Of a DNA stretch of 52,741 nucleotides, positions 16,987-24,929 are shown one piece after another (the stretch's first letter is position 1; each line of letters opens with the position of its first letter). The notes beneath the pieces were generated by a model. It was given only the letters and a program-made list of their open reading frames with translations, was not told the origin of the DNA and ran no database searches. The stretch comes from DATFMP01 sp035266845. GTDB lineage: Bacteria; SAR324; JACQKK01. The DNA is taken from contig DATFMP010000002.1 in NCBI GenBank assembly GCA_035266845.1, positions 1 through 52,741 on the forward strand, in the 5' to 3' direction. A program made the position numbers and the translations under genes.

Positions 16987-18690
16987 ATGGTCTGGTCCCC
17001 GACAAGCGTCCCGCAACCGGCGCTTCCGCCCTCGCACGCGGAGGCGTCCATCGGCCTGGTGACGCTCAACTCCAAGTACGTGCACACCGCACTGTCCCTG
17101 CGCTACCTGCGCAATGCGGCGCGCGCGGCGGGCTTTGCCCACACCTGGATCGCCGAGTACACGATCCAGACGCCGCTGTGGAAGGCCGCCGCGGAACTGA
17201 TGGCGCGCCGGCCGGCCGTGCTGGGCTTCTCCGTCTACATCTGGAACCGCCGCCAGACGCTGGACCTGATCGAGCTGGTGAAGAAGCAGCAGCCCCAGGT
17301 GCTGATCGTGGTGGGCGGGCCGGAGGTGAGCTTCGAGGCAGGGCCGCCCTCGCCCTACGTGGACGTCGTCATTGCCGGCGAGGGCGAGCGCAAGTGGGCC
17401 GAGTGCCTGGGCCTGTGGGCGGAGAGCCGCCGCCCGGACGCGGCCACCTTGCGCCGCTGGGCCACCTACGGCACGGACCTGCCCGCGCTGGAGGCACTGC
17501 CCTACCTGGACGAGGACCTGCCGCAGCTCGCCGAGCGGCTGGTGTACGTGGAGACCTCGCGCGGCTGTCCGTATACCTGCTCGTTCTGCCTCTCCGCGCT
17601 GGACGAGTCCGTGCGCTTCTATCCCGACGCGGCCGTGAAGGCGCACCTGGAGCGTCTGATCGGCGCCGGGGCGCGCCGCATCAAGTTCCTCGACCGCACG
17701 TTCAACCTGCGCAAGGCGCGGGTGCGCGAGCTGTTTCGCTGGCTGATGGGCTTCCCCGGCGTGGAGTTCCACTTCGAGGTGGTGGGCGACCTGCTGGACG
17801 ACGCCATGCTGGCGCTGCTGGCCGAGGCGCAGCCGGGCATGTTCCAGTTCGAGATCGGGGTGCAGTCCGCCCTGGAGCCTACCCGCGCCCGGGTGGAGCG
17901 GCGCCAGCACCAGCCGCGGCTGTTCGAGGTGATCCGGCGCCTGGTGAACGATGCACGCGTGCACCTGCACGTGGACCTGATCTGGGGCCTGCCGGGGGAA
18001 ACCCTGGCGGACATCCGCGCGTCCTTCGAGCAGGTGCTGGCGTTGCAGCCCCACGAGCTGCAACTGGGCTTCCTCAAGTTCCTGCCGGGCGCGCCCATCC
18101 GGGGCCTGATCGAGCCGCACCGCTACGTGTTCCAGGATGCCCCGCCCTACGAGGTGATCGCCCACGCGGACCTGGCGGCCGACGCCGTGCTGGCGCTCAA
18201 GCGCTTCGCGGAGGTGTTCGACCTGTACTACAACAGCGGCCACTTCCGCTTCACGCTGCGGCGCCTGATGCAGGTGCGCCCCGCCTGGGAGGTCTTCGAG
18301 GCCCTGGCGGCCCACTTCGCGGCGGAGGGCCTGCTGCTCCCCGCCCACGGCCTGGAGGGCCTGCTGGGGCACCTGCAGCGCTGCGCGCGGGACTGGCTGC
18401 CGGAGGCTGAGCTGGCAGACCTGCTGAAGCTGGACTACTTCTTCCACCACCGCGCGCGCCGCGTGCCGCGCTTCCTGAACGGCCACGAGGCGGCCGAGAC
18501 GCCTGCCGTGCGGGCGCACCGCAAGCGCGAACCCCACAGTGCGGTGGCGGCCTTCGCCCATCGGCTGGAACTGCGCGACGGCGCGGTGGAGCTGACCCCC
18601 AGCGCGGAGCCGGTGTGGTTTGCGTTCCGCTATCCGCCCACAGGCGAGGGCTATTTCTTCCGGCCCCAGGTGGAACGCCTCCCGGACTGA
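16987..18690 (+). CDS. B12-binding-type radical SAM protein, DUF4080 class
   Basis: The 567-residue protein has an N-terminal cobalamin-binding-like domain (LVTLNSKYVHTALSLRYLRN; VVGGPEVSFE) and a radical SAM core with the cluster motif CPYTCSFC, cysteines C194, C198 and C201. The C-terminal half fits the DUF4080 proteins that follow this arrangement. It probably catalyses a radical-based methylation or rearrangement; no substrate can be named. It is read divergently from fadB with a TATACT -10-like hexamer at 16933. The chosen ATG 16987 is the last one before the conserved N-terminus. Confidence 0.85.
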   Translation: MVWSPTSVPQPALPPSHAEASIGLVTLNSKYVHTALSLRYLRNAARAAGFAHTWIAEYTIQTPLWKAAAELMARRPAVLGFSVYIWNRRQTLDLIELVKKQQPQVLIVVGGPEVSFEAGPPSPYVDVVIAGEGERKWAECLGLWAESRRPDAATLRRWATYGTDLPALEALPYLDEDLPQLAERLVYVETSRGCPYTCSFCLSALDESVRFYPDAAVKAHLERLIGAGARRIKFLDRTFNLRKARVRELFRWLMGFPGVEFHFEVVGDLLDDAMLALLAEAQPGMFQFEIGVQSALEPTRARVERRQHQPRLFEVIRRLVNDARVHLHVDLIWGLPGETLADIRASFEQVLALQPHELQLGFLKFLPGAPIRGLIEPHRYVFQDAPPYEVIAHADLAADAVLALKRFAEVFDLYYNSGHFRFTLRRLMQVRPAWEVFEALAAHFAAEGLLLPAHGLEGLLGHLQRCARDWLPEAELADLLKLDYFFHHRARRVPRFLNGHEAAETPAVRAHRKREPHSAVAAFAHRLELRDGAVELTPSAEPVWFAFRYPPTGEGYFFRPQVERLPD

Positions 18691-18867
18691 GCGGCGCACC
18701 GGACACCGCCTGACGGGCACGGCCCGCGGCGATTGGTGTACAGCGCCAATCCGGTCTACAGTGAGGGCGCCGGCGCGGCTTGTGGCGGTGTGACCATTCC
18801 GGGGCGAGCGGCGTTTAATCTGAAGGGGGCCCGTGCGGCCCCATGGCCCAGCAGCGAGGACCCAGCA

Positions 18868-19863
18868 ATGGTCAGCGAGAACCCCAGGGAAGCCCCGGAT
18901 GCCGGGGAAGCGGCGCCGCAGGACGCGCCGGCCGAAGCAGCGCCCGCGGAGCAGACCGCGGCCGAATCCGTGGCCTCCGCGGACACGGACACGCTCGAAT
19001 CCAGCGAGCCCGGGGTGCAGCCGGGCCTCCTGAGCCGGCTCAATCCCCTGCGCATGTTCCGCCGGCATTCGGTGGAGAACTACATCAGCGAGGGGAAGGA
19101 CCTGCTGGAGAACGGCTCCATGGCGCAAGCCACCGTGGCCTTCCAGAAGGCCCTGGAGCTGGATTCCCACTGCACTGCCGCCTACCGCGGGCTGGGCAAG
19201 GTGTTCTACAAGAAGGGCGGACGCTCCAACCTGGAAACGGCGCTGAAGCACTACCAGGAGGCGATCAAGCAGAATCCCAAGGAGCCCGATCTCTACGCGA
19301 TCACTGCCAAGATCTACGACACCCTGGGCAAGCGCAAGGAAGCCACCCTGGAGCGCAAGAAGTTCGTGATCGTGCGGGCCCTGGATGCGGACGCGCGCAA
19401 TCCCGTCGCCAACAACAACATGGGCATCCTGTTCCTGCAGCAGGGCCGCATGGACGAGGCGCTGGAGTACTTCAACCGCGCCGTGCAATCCGACCGGCGC
19501 TATGACGTGGCCTACCGCAACCTGGCCGCGGCCTACTTCCAGATGGCCAAGCAGGCCCCCGACTCGGACAAGAAGGCCGACTACAACAGCAAGGCCCGCG
19601 AATCCATCCAGAAGGCCATGGAGATCGCACCCGCCGTGCCCACCCTGATGGCCCACGCGCGCATCCTGATGATGGACGGAAACCTGGAGGACGTGCTGGC
19701 CGTGCTGGAGAAGGTGGACCAGATGGCCCCCGCCAACCCCGACGTCTATCACATGATGAAGATGGCCTTTGAAGGCTTGGGGCGCTTCGAGGAGGCCAAA
19801 TCGGCCCAGGAGAGCTACCTCGTCTTCAAGCAGAAGGCCGCGCCGGCGCCCCCCACCGAATAG
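18868..19863 (+). CDS. Tetratricopeptide repeat protein
   Basis: The 331-residue protein begins with an acidic, alanine/proline-rich segment of about 55 residues, then degenerate TPR units: SISEGKDL-like ENYISEGKDLLENGSMAQAT, TAAYRGLGKVFYKKG, ALKHYQEAIKQNPKEPDLYA, NNNMGILFLQQGRMDEALEY and VAYRNLAAAYFQMAK. No signal peptide is seen, so it is likely a cytoplasmic scaffold. AGGA lies upstream of ATG 18868. A hairpin at 19882-19914 follows. An inverted repeat ATTGGTG/CGCCAAT lies at 18732-18750 upstream. The partner proteins are unknown. Confidence 0.8.
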   Translation: MVSENPREAPDAGEAAPQDAPAEAAPAEQTAAESVASADTDTLESSEPGVQPGLLSRLNPLRMFRRHSVENYISEGKDLLENGSMAQATVAFQKALELDSHCTAAYRGLGKVFYKKGGRSNLETALKHYQEAIKQNPKEPDLYAITAKIYDTLGKRKEATLERKKFVIVRALDADARNPVANNNMGILFLQQGRMDEALEYFNRAVQSDRRYDVAYRNLAAAYFQMAKQAPDSDKKADYNSKARESIQKAMEIAPAVPTLMAHARILMMDGNLEDVLAVLEKVDQMAPANPDVYHMMKMAFEGLGRFEEAKSAQESYLVFKQKAAPAPPTE

Positions 19864-19881
19864 CACCCTGCCGAAGCCGAT

Positions 19882-19914
19882 GTGCCGGCCGCACGCAGTT
19901 GCGGTCTCCGGCAC
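19882..19914 (+). terminator. Stem-loop after the TPR gene
   Basis: GTGCCGG pairs with CCGGCAC and, inside it, CCGCA pairs with TGCGG across a 6-nt loop with a 3-nt bulge. It lies 18 bp after the stop of the TPR gene. No T-run follows, so termination is a guess. Confidence 0.4.
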
Positions 19915-20122
19915 TGCATAGGTTTCCCGTTCCGCTGCCGCCCTCCGCACGAACCCCGTCCTGCAGGGACGAAGCGTGCCGCAGGGGCGCCTGCGCGTCA
20001 GTGCCGGACAGACCCGTGCGTTACGCGACCGGGTCGCGCCACGCGCTTGCGTCGGCACCAGCAGAGCTGTGGGGATGTAAGTCAGGGTGCGGCGCGGCCG
20101 GAGGGGTCGCGCCGCAGAGGGG

Positions 20123-20401
20123 TCAGCAGAGCGGCTTTTCCAGCGGGGTCTCGTCGTCGTCGTGATCGGCACCTTCCTCCGCGAGGCGTGCCTGCAGCGC
20201 ATCCAGCACGGAGCGTTGCCGCCGCGGGGGCTTCGCCAGGGCGTGCAGCGCGTTGCGCAGCTTGCCCAGGCGCTCCAGCGTGTCGCGGCAGCCCGCGCAA
20301 TCGGCAAGGTGCGCCTCGATGCGCTCCGCCTTGGCGCCCCCCAACTCCCCGTCGAAGTAGGCGGAGAGCTCGACCGCGTATGCCTTGCATCCCTGTTTCA
20401 T
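20123..20401 (-). CDS. Zinc-binding (ZAS-type) anti-sigma factor
   Basis: The 92-residue protein has the ZAS motif H-x3-C-x2-C at H31, C35, C38 (EAHLADCAGC) and an amphipathic segment LSAYFDGELGGAKAERIE typical of anti-sigma factors that bind ECF sigma region 2/4. No membrane helix is present, so it would be a soluble, possibly redox-sensing anti-sigma. It lies just downstream of an ECF sigma gene on the same strand. Two starts are plausible: ATG 20401 (GAGG upstream) and ATG 20482 (GAGGTTGAG directly before), the latter adding 27 low-complexity residues. Confidence 0.8.
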   Translation of the reverse strand: MKQGCKAYAVELSAYFDGELGGAKAERIEAHLADCAGCRDTLERLGKLRNALHALAKPPRRQRSVLDALQARLAEEGADHDDDETPLEKPLC

Positions 20402-20619
20402 CTCGGTGCCTCGCGTCGCGTGCCCGGTTACGCCCCGGGTCGTCGGCTCAGCCTTCTCGTCCGCCTGAGTTGCCATCCTCATCTCAACCTCGCTATCGCG
20501 TTCAGGCCCGGCCCTACCCGTGGACTTGGCCCGCGCCGCCGGGGCGCCTGTGAGACCGTGCACTGCAGCCCGTCCCATCGCCCGGAATCCTTCTGCCGGC
20601 CAGTTGCCGCCGCCGGCCA

Positions 20620-21264
20620 TCAAGAGTTCACATAGTCCGCCAGCAGCTCCTTCAGCCGCTCCCGCGCGCGAAACAGGCGGGACTTCACGGTGCCGCGCGA
20701 GCACCCCAGCACGTCCGCGATCTCCTCATAGGAGAAGCCTTCGACCTCCTTGAGGATGATGATGGAGCGCAGCTTTTCCGAGAGCTGACCGATGGCGTTG
20801 CGCAGCACATCGTCCAGCTCGCGGTTCAGCAGCGCCGTATCCGGCACGAAGGTCGTGTCCGGAATATCCTGCTCCCGGCCATTCTCGCCCGGATCGTCCG
20901 TGGTGCCCGCCGACAGCGAGACGCCCTGGATGTGCCGCCGTTTGCGGCGCAGGTAATCGATGCAGCAGTTGACCGTGATGCGGTACAGCCACGTATAGAA
21001 CGAATACGTGTGCTCGTAGTTCTTGATCTTGCGGAAGACCTTGAGGAACACCTCCTGCGTCAGGTCGTAGCTCTCCACATCATCGTTGACCATGCGCAGG
21101 CAGTGGTTGTACACGCGCTGCTCGTACTTGAGCACCAGCTCCTGGAACGCCGTGTGGTCGCCGTCCTTGAAGGCCGCGATCAGCTCGTCGTCCTTGCGCG
21201 GCGCCGGGCGCTGCGTGGGGGCGCTTTCGCGTTCCACCACCGCCTCTTGGTCTTGCACGTTCAT
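20620..21264 (-). CDS. ECF RNA polymerase sigma factor (RpoE-like)
   Basis: The 214-residue protein contains sigma region 2 (YDLTQEVFLKVFRKIKNY and FYTWLYRITVNCCIDYLRR) and region 4 with a helix-turn-helix (FSYEEIADVLGCSRGTVKSR). An acidic linker of about 35 residues joins them. It is probably controlled by the ZAS protein encoded 218 bp downstream. ECF sigma genes are often autoregulated, but I see no matching promoter pair. The regulon and signal are unknown; sthA lies upstream on the same strand. Confidence 0.92.
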   Translation of the reverse strand: MNVQDQEAVVERESAPTQRPAPRKDDELIAAFKDGDHTAFQELVLKYEQRVYNHCLRMVNDDVESYDLTQEVFLKVFRKIKNYEHTYSFYTWLYRITVNCCIDYLRRKRRHIQGVSLSAGTTDDPGENGREQDIPDTTFVPDTALLNRELDDVLRNAIGQLSEKLRSIIILKEVEGFSYEEIADVLGCSRGTVKSRLFRARERLKELLADYVNS

Positions 21265-21383
21265 CAGCTTAGCCGTAGGTGTCTGAAATCCGACGTGATT
21301 TCTGGCACGGACGAATGCCCCATCCGCATGGGTCTTAGATTATACGCTGGCGGCGCCGCCAATGTTCCCTCGGCCCGGGCCGC

Positions 21384-22766
21384 TCAGAGGCGGTTCACGC
21401 CGTTGAGGGCCGCGATGCGGTAGCACTCGGAGTAGGTGGGGTAGTTGAACACGTTGCCGATGAAGTACTCGATGGTGCCGTCGAAGCCCATCACGGTCTG
21501 GCCGATGTGCACCAGGTCCGTGGCCCCCTCGCCGATGATGTGCACCCCCAGCAGCTTGAGCGACTCCCGGTGGAACAACAGCTTGAGCCGCCCGGTGGTG
21601 TTGCCGACGATCTGGCCGCGGGCAATCTCGCGATAGGTGGCCGAGCCTACCTCGTAGGGCACCTTGTCGTGCGTGAGCTGCTCCTCCGTGGCGCCCACGG
21701 TGGAGATCTCCGGGATCGTGTAAATGCCCGTGGGCAGCAGGTGGCGCTTGGGCGCTTCGCGCAGGCCGTCGAAGGCGTGCAGCGTGGCCAGCCGCCCCTG
21801 CTCCATGGAGGTGGAGGCCAGGCTGGGGAAGCCGATCACGTCGCCCACCGCGTAGACATTGTCCACGCCGGTCTGGAAGAACTCGTTGACGTCCAGTTGG
21901 TGCCGCGAGTTGACCTCCAGGCCCAGGTTCTCCAGCCCCAGGCTCTCCGTGTTGCCCGTGCGTCCGTTGGCGAAGAGCAGGTAGTCGCTCTTGAGCACCT
22001 TGCCGGACTCCAGGTGCGTGTGCACGAAGGTCTCGTCGCTCTCCACGGCCTGCAGGGTCTCGCCCAGGCGGATGCGCACGCCGCTTTCGCGCATCAGGTA
22101 GGCCAGCGCCGTGGAGATCTCCAGGTCCAGGAAGTCCAGCAGGTTCTGGCGGGGGTTCACCAGGTTCACCTTCACCCCCAGGTTGGAGAAGATCGTCGCG
22201 TACTCGCAGCCGATCACGCCCGCCCCGAAGATGGTGAGGGTCTTGGGAATGCGGTTGATCAGCAGCACCGTGTCGCTGTCCCGCACCCGCTCCTGGTTGA
22301 AGTTCACGAAGTCGGGCCGGTACGGGCGGCTGCCCGTGGCGATCACGGCGAATTCGGTCTCGTACGTTTCGGTCGAACCGCTGGCGTGGGTCACCTCCAC
22401 GTGGTGCGCGTCCACAAAGCGGGCCGTGCCCTGGAAGTGTTCGATGTCATTGCGGTCGAAGGTCTCCTCCAGCCGCTCGGCCAGGGAGTTCACCGCCGCG
22501 TTCTTGCGGTGCATCAGCCGGTTGACCGTGAGGTCCTTGTCCAGCTGCACGGAGATGCCGTACACGCTGCGGTGCCGCATCAGCGCGATGTAGCGCACCG
22601 ACTCGCGCAGGGTCTTGCTGGGGATGGTGCCCGTGTGCAGGGCGTTGCCGCCCAGCGCCTCGCGCCTGTCCACCACCGCCACGGACTTGCCCAGTTTGGC
22701 CGCCTGGATGGCCGCCTTCTCTCCGCTGGGCCCGGAGCCGATCACGATCAGGTCGTACTTGGTCAC
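21384..22766 (-). CDS. sthA: Soluble pyridine nucleotide transhydrogenase SthA
   Basis: SthA transfers hydride between NADPH and NAD+ and helps balance the two pools. The 460-residue flavoprotein starts with the FAD loop IGSGPSGEKAA and has a second nucleotide loop FGAGVIGCEYA. The redox disulfide of lipoamide dehydrogenases is absent: the segment reads GGNALHTGTIPSK, with A42 and T47 where cysteines would stand, as expected for SthA. The C-terminal dimer region NYPTYSECYRIAALNG is also typical. It may be co-transcribed with the threonine aldolase gene 70 bp upstream. Confidence 0.92.
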   Translation of the reverse strand: MTKYDLIVIGSGPSGEKAAIQAAKLGKSVAVVDRREALGGNALHTGTIPSKTLRESVRYIALMRHRSVYGISVQLDKDLTVNRLMHRKNAAVNSLAERLEETFDRNDIEHFQGTARFVDAHHVEVTHASGSTETYETEFAVIATGSRPYRPDFVNFNQERVRDSDTVLLINRIPKTLTIFGAGVIGCEYATIFSNLGVKVNLVNPRQNLLDFLDLEISTALAYLMRESGVRIRLGETLQAVESDETFVHTHLESGKVLKSDYLLFANGRTGNTESLGLENLGLEVNSRHQLDVNEFFQTGVDNVYAVGDVIGFPSLASTSMEQGRLATLHAFDGLREAPKRHLLPTGIYTIPEISTVGATEEQLTHDKVPYEVGSATYREIARGQIVGNTTGRLKLLFHRESLKLLGVHIIGEGATDLVHIGQTVMGFDGTIEYFIGNVFNYPTYSECYRIAALNGVNRL

Positions 22767-22836
22767 GCCTTCGCCTCACCGGGAGGAAGTTGCTGCCTGC
22801 CGCGCACCTGCCGTACCGCACCTGGTCGCATGGCGC

Positions 22837-23880
22837 TCACTCCGCCAGCACGGCGTGCAGCGCGGCGATGGCGCGCTCGATGCCCGCCGCGTCCACGTTC
22901 AGGTGCGTCACGGCCCGGGCGCTGTCCTGCCCCACCACACCAATGCGCACCCCGCGCTCGGCCAGGGCCTGCGCCAGCTTGGGCATGGTCAGCCGCGGGT
23001 GGGTGCAGCGGAAGAACACGATGTTCGTCTGCGGCATCCCATAGATCAGCTCCAGGTGCCGCTCGTTGGCAATGGCCTCCGCCAGCCGCCGCGCGTGCTC
23101 GTGATCCTCGGCCAGCCGCGTCACGTGGTGGCGCAGGGCATGGCGCGCCGCGGCGGCCAGAAAGCCCGCCTGGCGCATGCCGCCGCCCACCATCTTGCGG
23201 AAGCGGTGGGCGCGCGCGATGAAGGCTTTGCTGCCGGCCACGATGGAGCCCACCGGGGCGCCCAGGCCCTTGGAGAAGCACAGCGAGGTGCTGTCGAATG
23301 CGCTGGTGATACGTGTCGGCTTCACGTCCAGCGCCACGGCCGCGTTCAGCAGGCGCGCACCGTCCAGGTGCATGGGCACGCCGTGCGCGCGGGCCACCTT
23401 GGAGACCGCGTCCAGCGCGTCCAGCGGCAGCACCGTGCCGCCCAGCATGTTGTGCGTGTTCTCCATCGCGATCAGGCTGGTGGGGGCTATGTGCGGATTG
23501 TCCCCGCGGTAGATCGCCGCCTCCACCTCCGCCACGGGCAGCGTGCCGTCCGGATTGCCCAGCATGCGCCACTGCACGCCCGCCAGCACCGCGGCGCCGC
23601 CGCTCTCCATGCGCACCGTGTGGGACATGGGGTGGATGATCACCTCGTCCCCCGGCTGCGTGTGCGATTTCACGGAGATCAGGTTGGCCATGGTGCCCGA
23701 GGGCACGAACAGTGCGGCCTCCTTGCCCAGCAGCTCGGCCGCCTCCTCCTGCAGCGCGTTCACGTTGGGGTCTTCCCCGTACACGTCATCGCCCACCTCC
23801 GCCTCCATCATGGCTTGGCGCATGGCCGGCGTGGGCTGGGTGAGGGTATCGCTGCGGAGTTCGACGACGGGATCGCTCAT
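22837..23880 (-). CDS. ltaE: Low-specificity L-threonine aldolase
   Basis: This 347-residue PLP enzyme cleaves L-threonine (and allo-threonine) to glycine and acetaldehyde. The PLP lysine is K204 in CFSKGLGAPVGS; ELRSDTLTQPTPAM at the start, GDDVYGEDPNVNALQ and MHLDGARLLNAAVAL are strongly family-typical. The stereochemical preference cannot be told from sequence. The ATG at 23880 is set by similarity; the ribosome site is weak. It is divergent from the universal stress protein gene at 24090. Confidence 0.92.
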   Translation of the reverse strand: MSDPVVELRSDTLTQPTPAMRQAMMEAEVGDDVYGEDPNVNALQEEAAELLGKEAALFVPSGTMANLISVKSHTQPGDEVIIHPMSHTVRMESGGAAVLAGVQWRMLGNPDGTLPVAEVEAAIYRGDNPHIAPTSLIAMENTHNMLGGTVLPLDALDAVSKVARAHGVPMHLDGARLLNAAVALDVKPTRITSAFDSTSLCFSKGLGAPVGSIVAGSKAFIARAHRFRKMVGGGMRQAGFLAAAARHALRHHVTRLAEDHEHARRLAEAIANERHLELIYGMPQTNIVFFRCTHPRLTMPKLAQALAERGVRIGVVGQDSARAVTHLNVDAAGIERAIAALHAVLAE

Positions 23881-24089
23881 GGCTGCATCGGAAGTGGGTG
23901 GGTCAAGGGCCGGGGTATCTGCCTGTCGGGTGCGCCGGGCGGAGCCAGCGCCAGTATTGCGCCATCGTGCCACGTCCCTTGACGTAAGTCATGGGGCGCG
24001 CGCGACTCTGCACAGGATAATGGACTCTGGGGTAGGGTGCCATGGGGATCCAGTGCCCGCCCTGCCCACGCGGCCTCATGGGGGTGCGC

Positions 24090-24929
24090 ATGCTTTACCT
24101 GGCCTACGACGGCACGATCAACGGCGACTGGGTGTCGCACTACGCGGTGCGCCTCGCCTCGCACCAGCCGGACCGCGCCCTGTGCGCCATTCACGTGGAC
24201 GAGGGCCACCTCCCGCGCGAGGAACTGGAGGAGCGGCTGCACCTGCTGGAGGACCGCTGCCGCATGGCGCTGGTGTCCCTCCAGACCGAGGTGCACCCTG
24301 GCCCCCGTGGCGTGCTGGAGACCCTGCGTGAGGTGGTGCCGCCCGGCCCCTCGAACTTCCTGATCTGCGGCACGCGCCTCAGTCCCCGCCGGCGCGGCTT
24401 CATCACGGGCACCATCTCCGAGGGGATGATGCAGGCCCGGCGACAGCCCGTGCTGGCCGTGCGGGTGGTGCAGCCGGGCGTGCTGGGCGCCCCGCACCGC
24501 CTGCTGGTGCCCGTGGCCGGGGTGCCCGGTGGCCTGGAGTCCGCGCTGCCCTGGCTGCGCCTGCTGGCCCCGGACGTGCGCGAGCTGCGCTTCCTGCGGG
24601 TGCAGGCGGTGGCGCGGCGGCGCCTGCGGCGCCTCACCTACGAGCAGGGCCTGGAGCTGCAGCGCGCGGGCACGCTGTACCTGCACCGCGTGGAGCTGCA
24701 GATGCGGGAGCAGGCGCCCCTGCCCGAGGCCTACGTGGATACCCACACCGTGGTCTCGGACGATCTGCCCAAGGAGATCGTCATCCAGGCCAATCGCTTC
24801 AAGTCCGACCTGATCCTGCTGGGGGTCTCTGCGCGCGGCCTGGTTGAGCGACTGCTGCACGGCAACCCGATCGAGCGGGTGCTGGCCGACGCCCCGTGCG
24901 ACGTGGCCATCTACCAGGGCATCGCATGA
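24090..24929 (+). CDS. Universal stress protein, two-domain
   Basis: The 279-residue protein has two Usp-like halves. The first begins LYLAYDGTINGDWVSHYAV. The second ends with SDLILLGVSARGLVERLL and HGNPIERVLADAPCDVAIYQ, which resembles the nucleotide-binding G-x2-G-x9-G(S/T) segment. ATG 24090 has GGGGGTG a few bases upstream; in-frame ATGs at 24078 and 24042 are alternatives. Its stop overlaps the start of the P-type ATPase (ATGA), so the two are translationally coupled. A link to ion or osmotic stress is inferred from that coupling. Confidence 0.82.
   Translation: MLYLAYDGTINGDWVSHYAVRLASHQPDRALCAIHVDEGHLPREELEERLHLLEDRCRMALVSLQTEVHPGPRGVLETLREVVPPGPSNFLICGTRLSPRRRGFITGTISEGMMQARRQPVLAVRVVQPGVLGAPHRLLVPVAGVPGGLESALPWLRLLAPDVRELRFLRVQAVARRRLRRLTYEQGLELQRAGTLYLHRVELQMREQAPLPEAYVDTHTVVSDDLPKEIVIQANRFKSDLILLGVSARGLVERLLHGNPIERVLADAPCDVAIYQGIA

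Noticed and set aside
16783..20307. Very long minus-strand open frame over fadB, radical SAM and TPR genes
   Set aside because: It is antisense to well-supported genes. GC-rich codons leave the opposite frame open; its composition is repetitive (Gly/Arg/Ala/His) with no motif.
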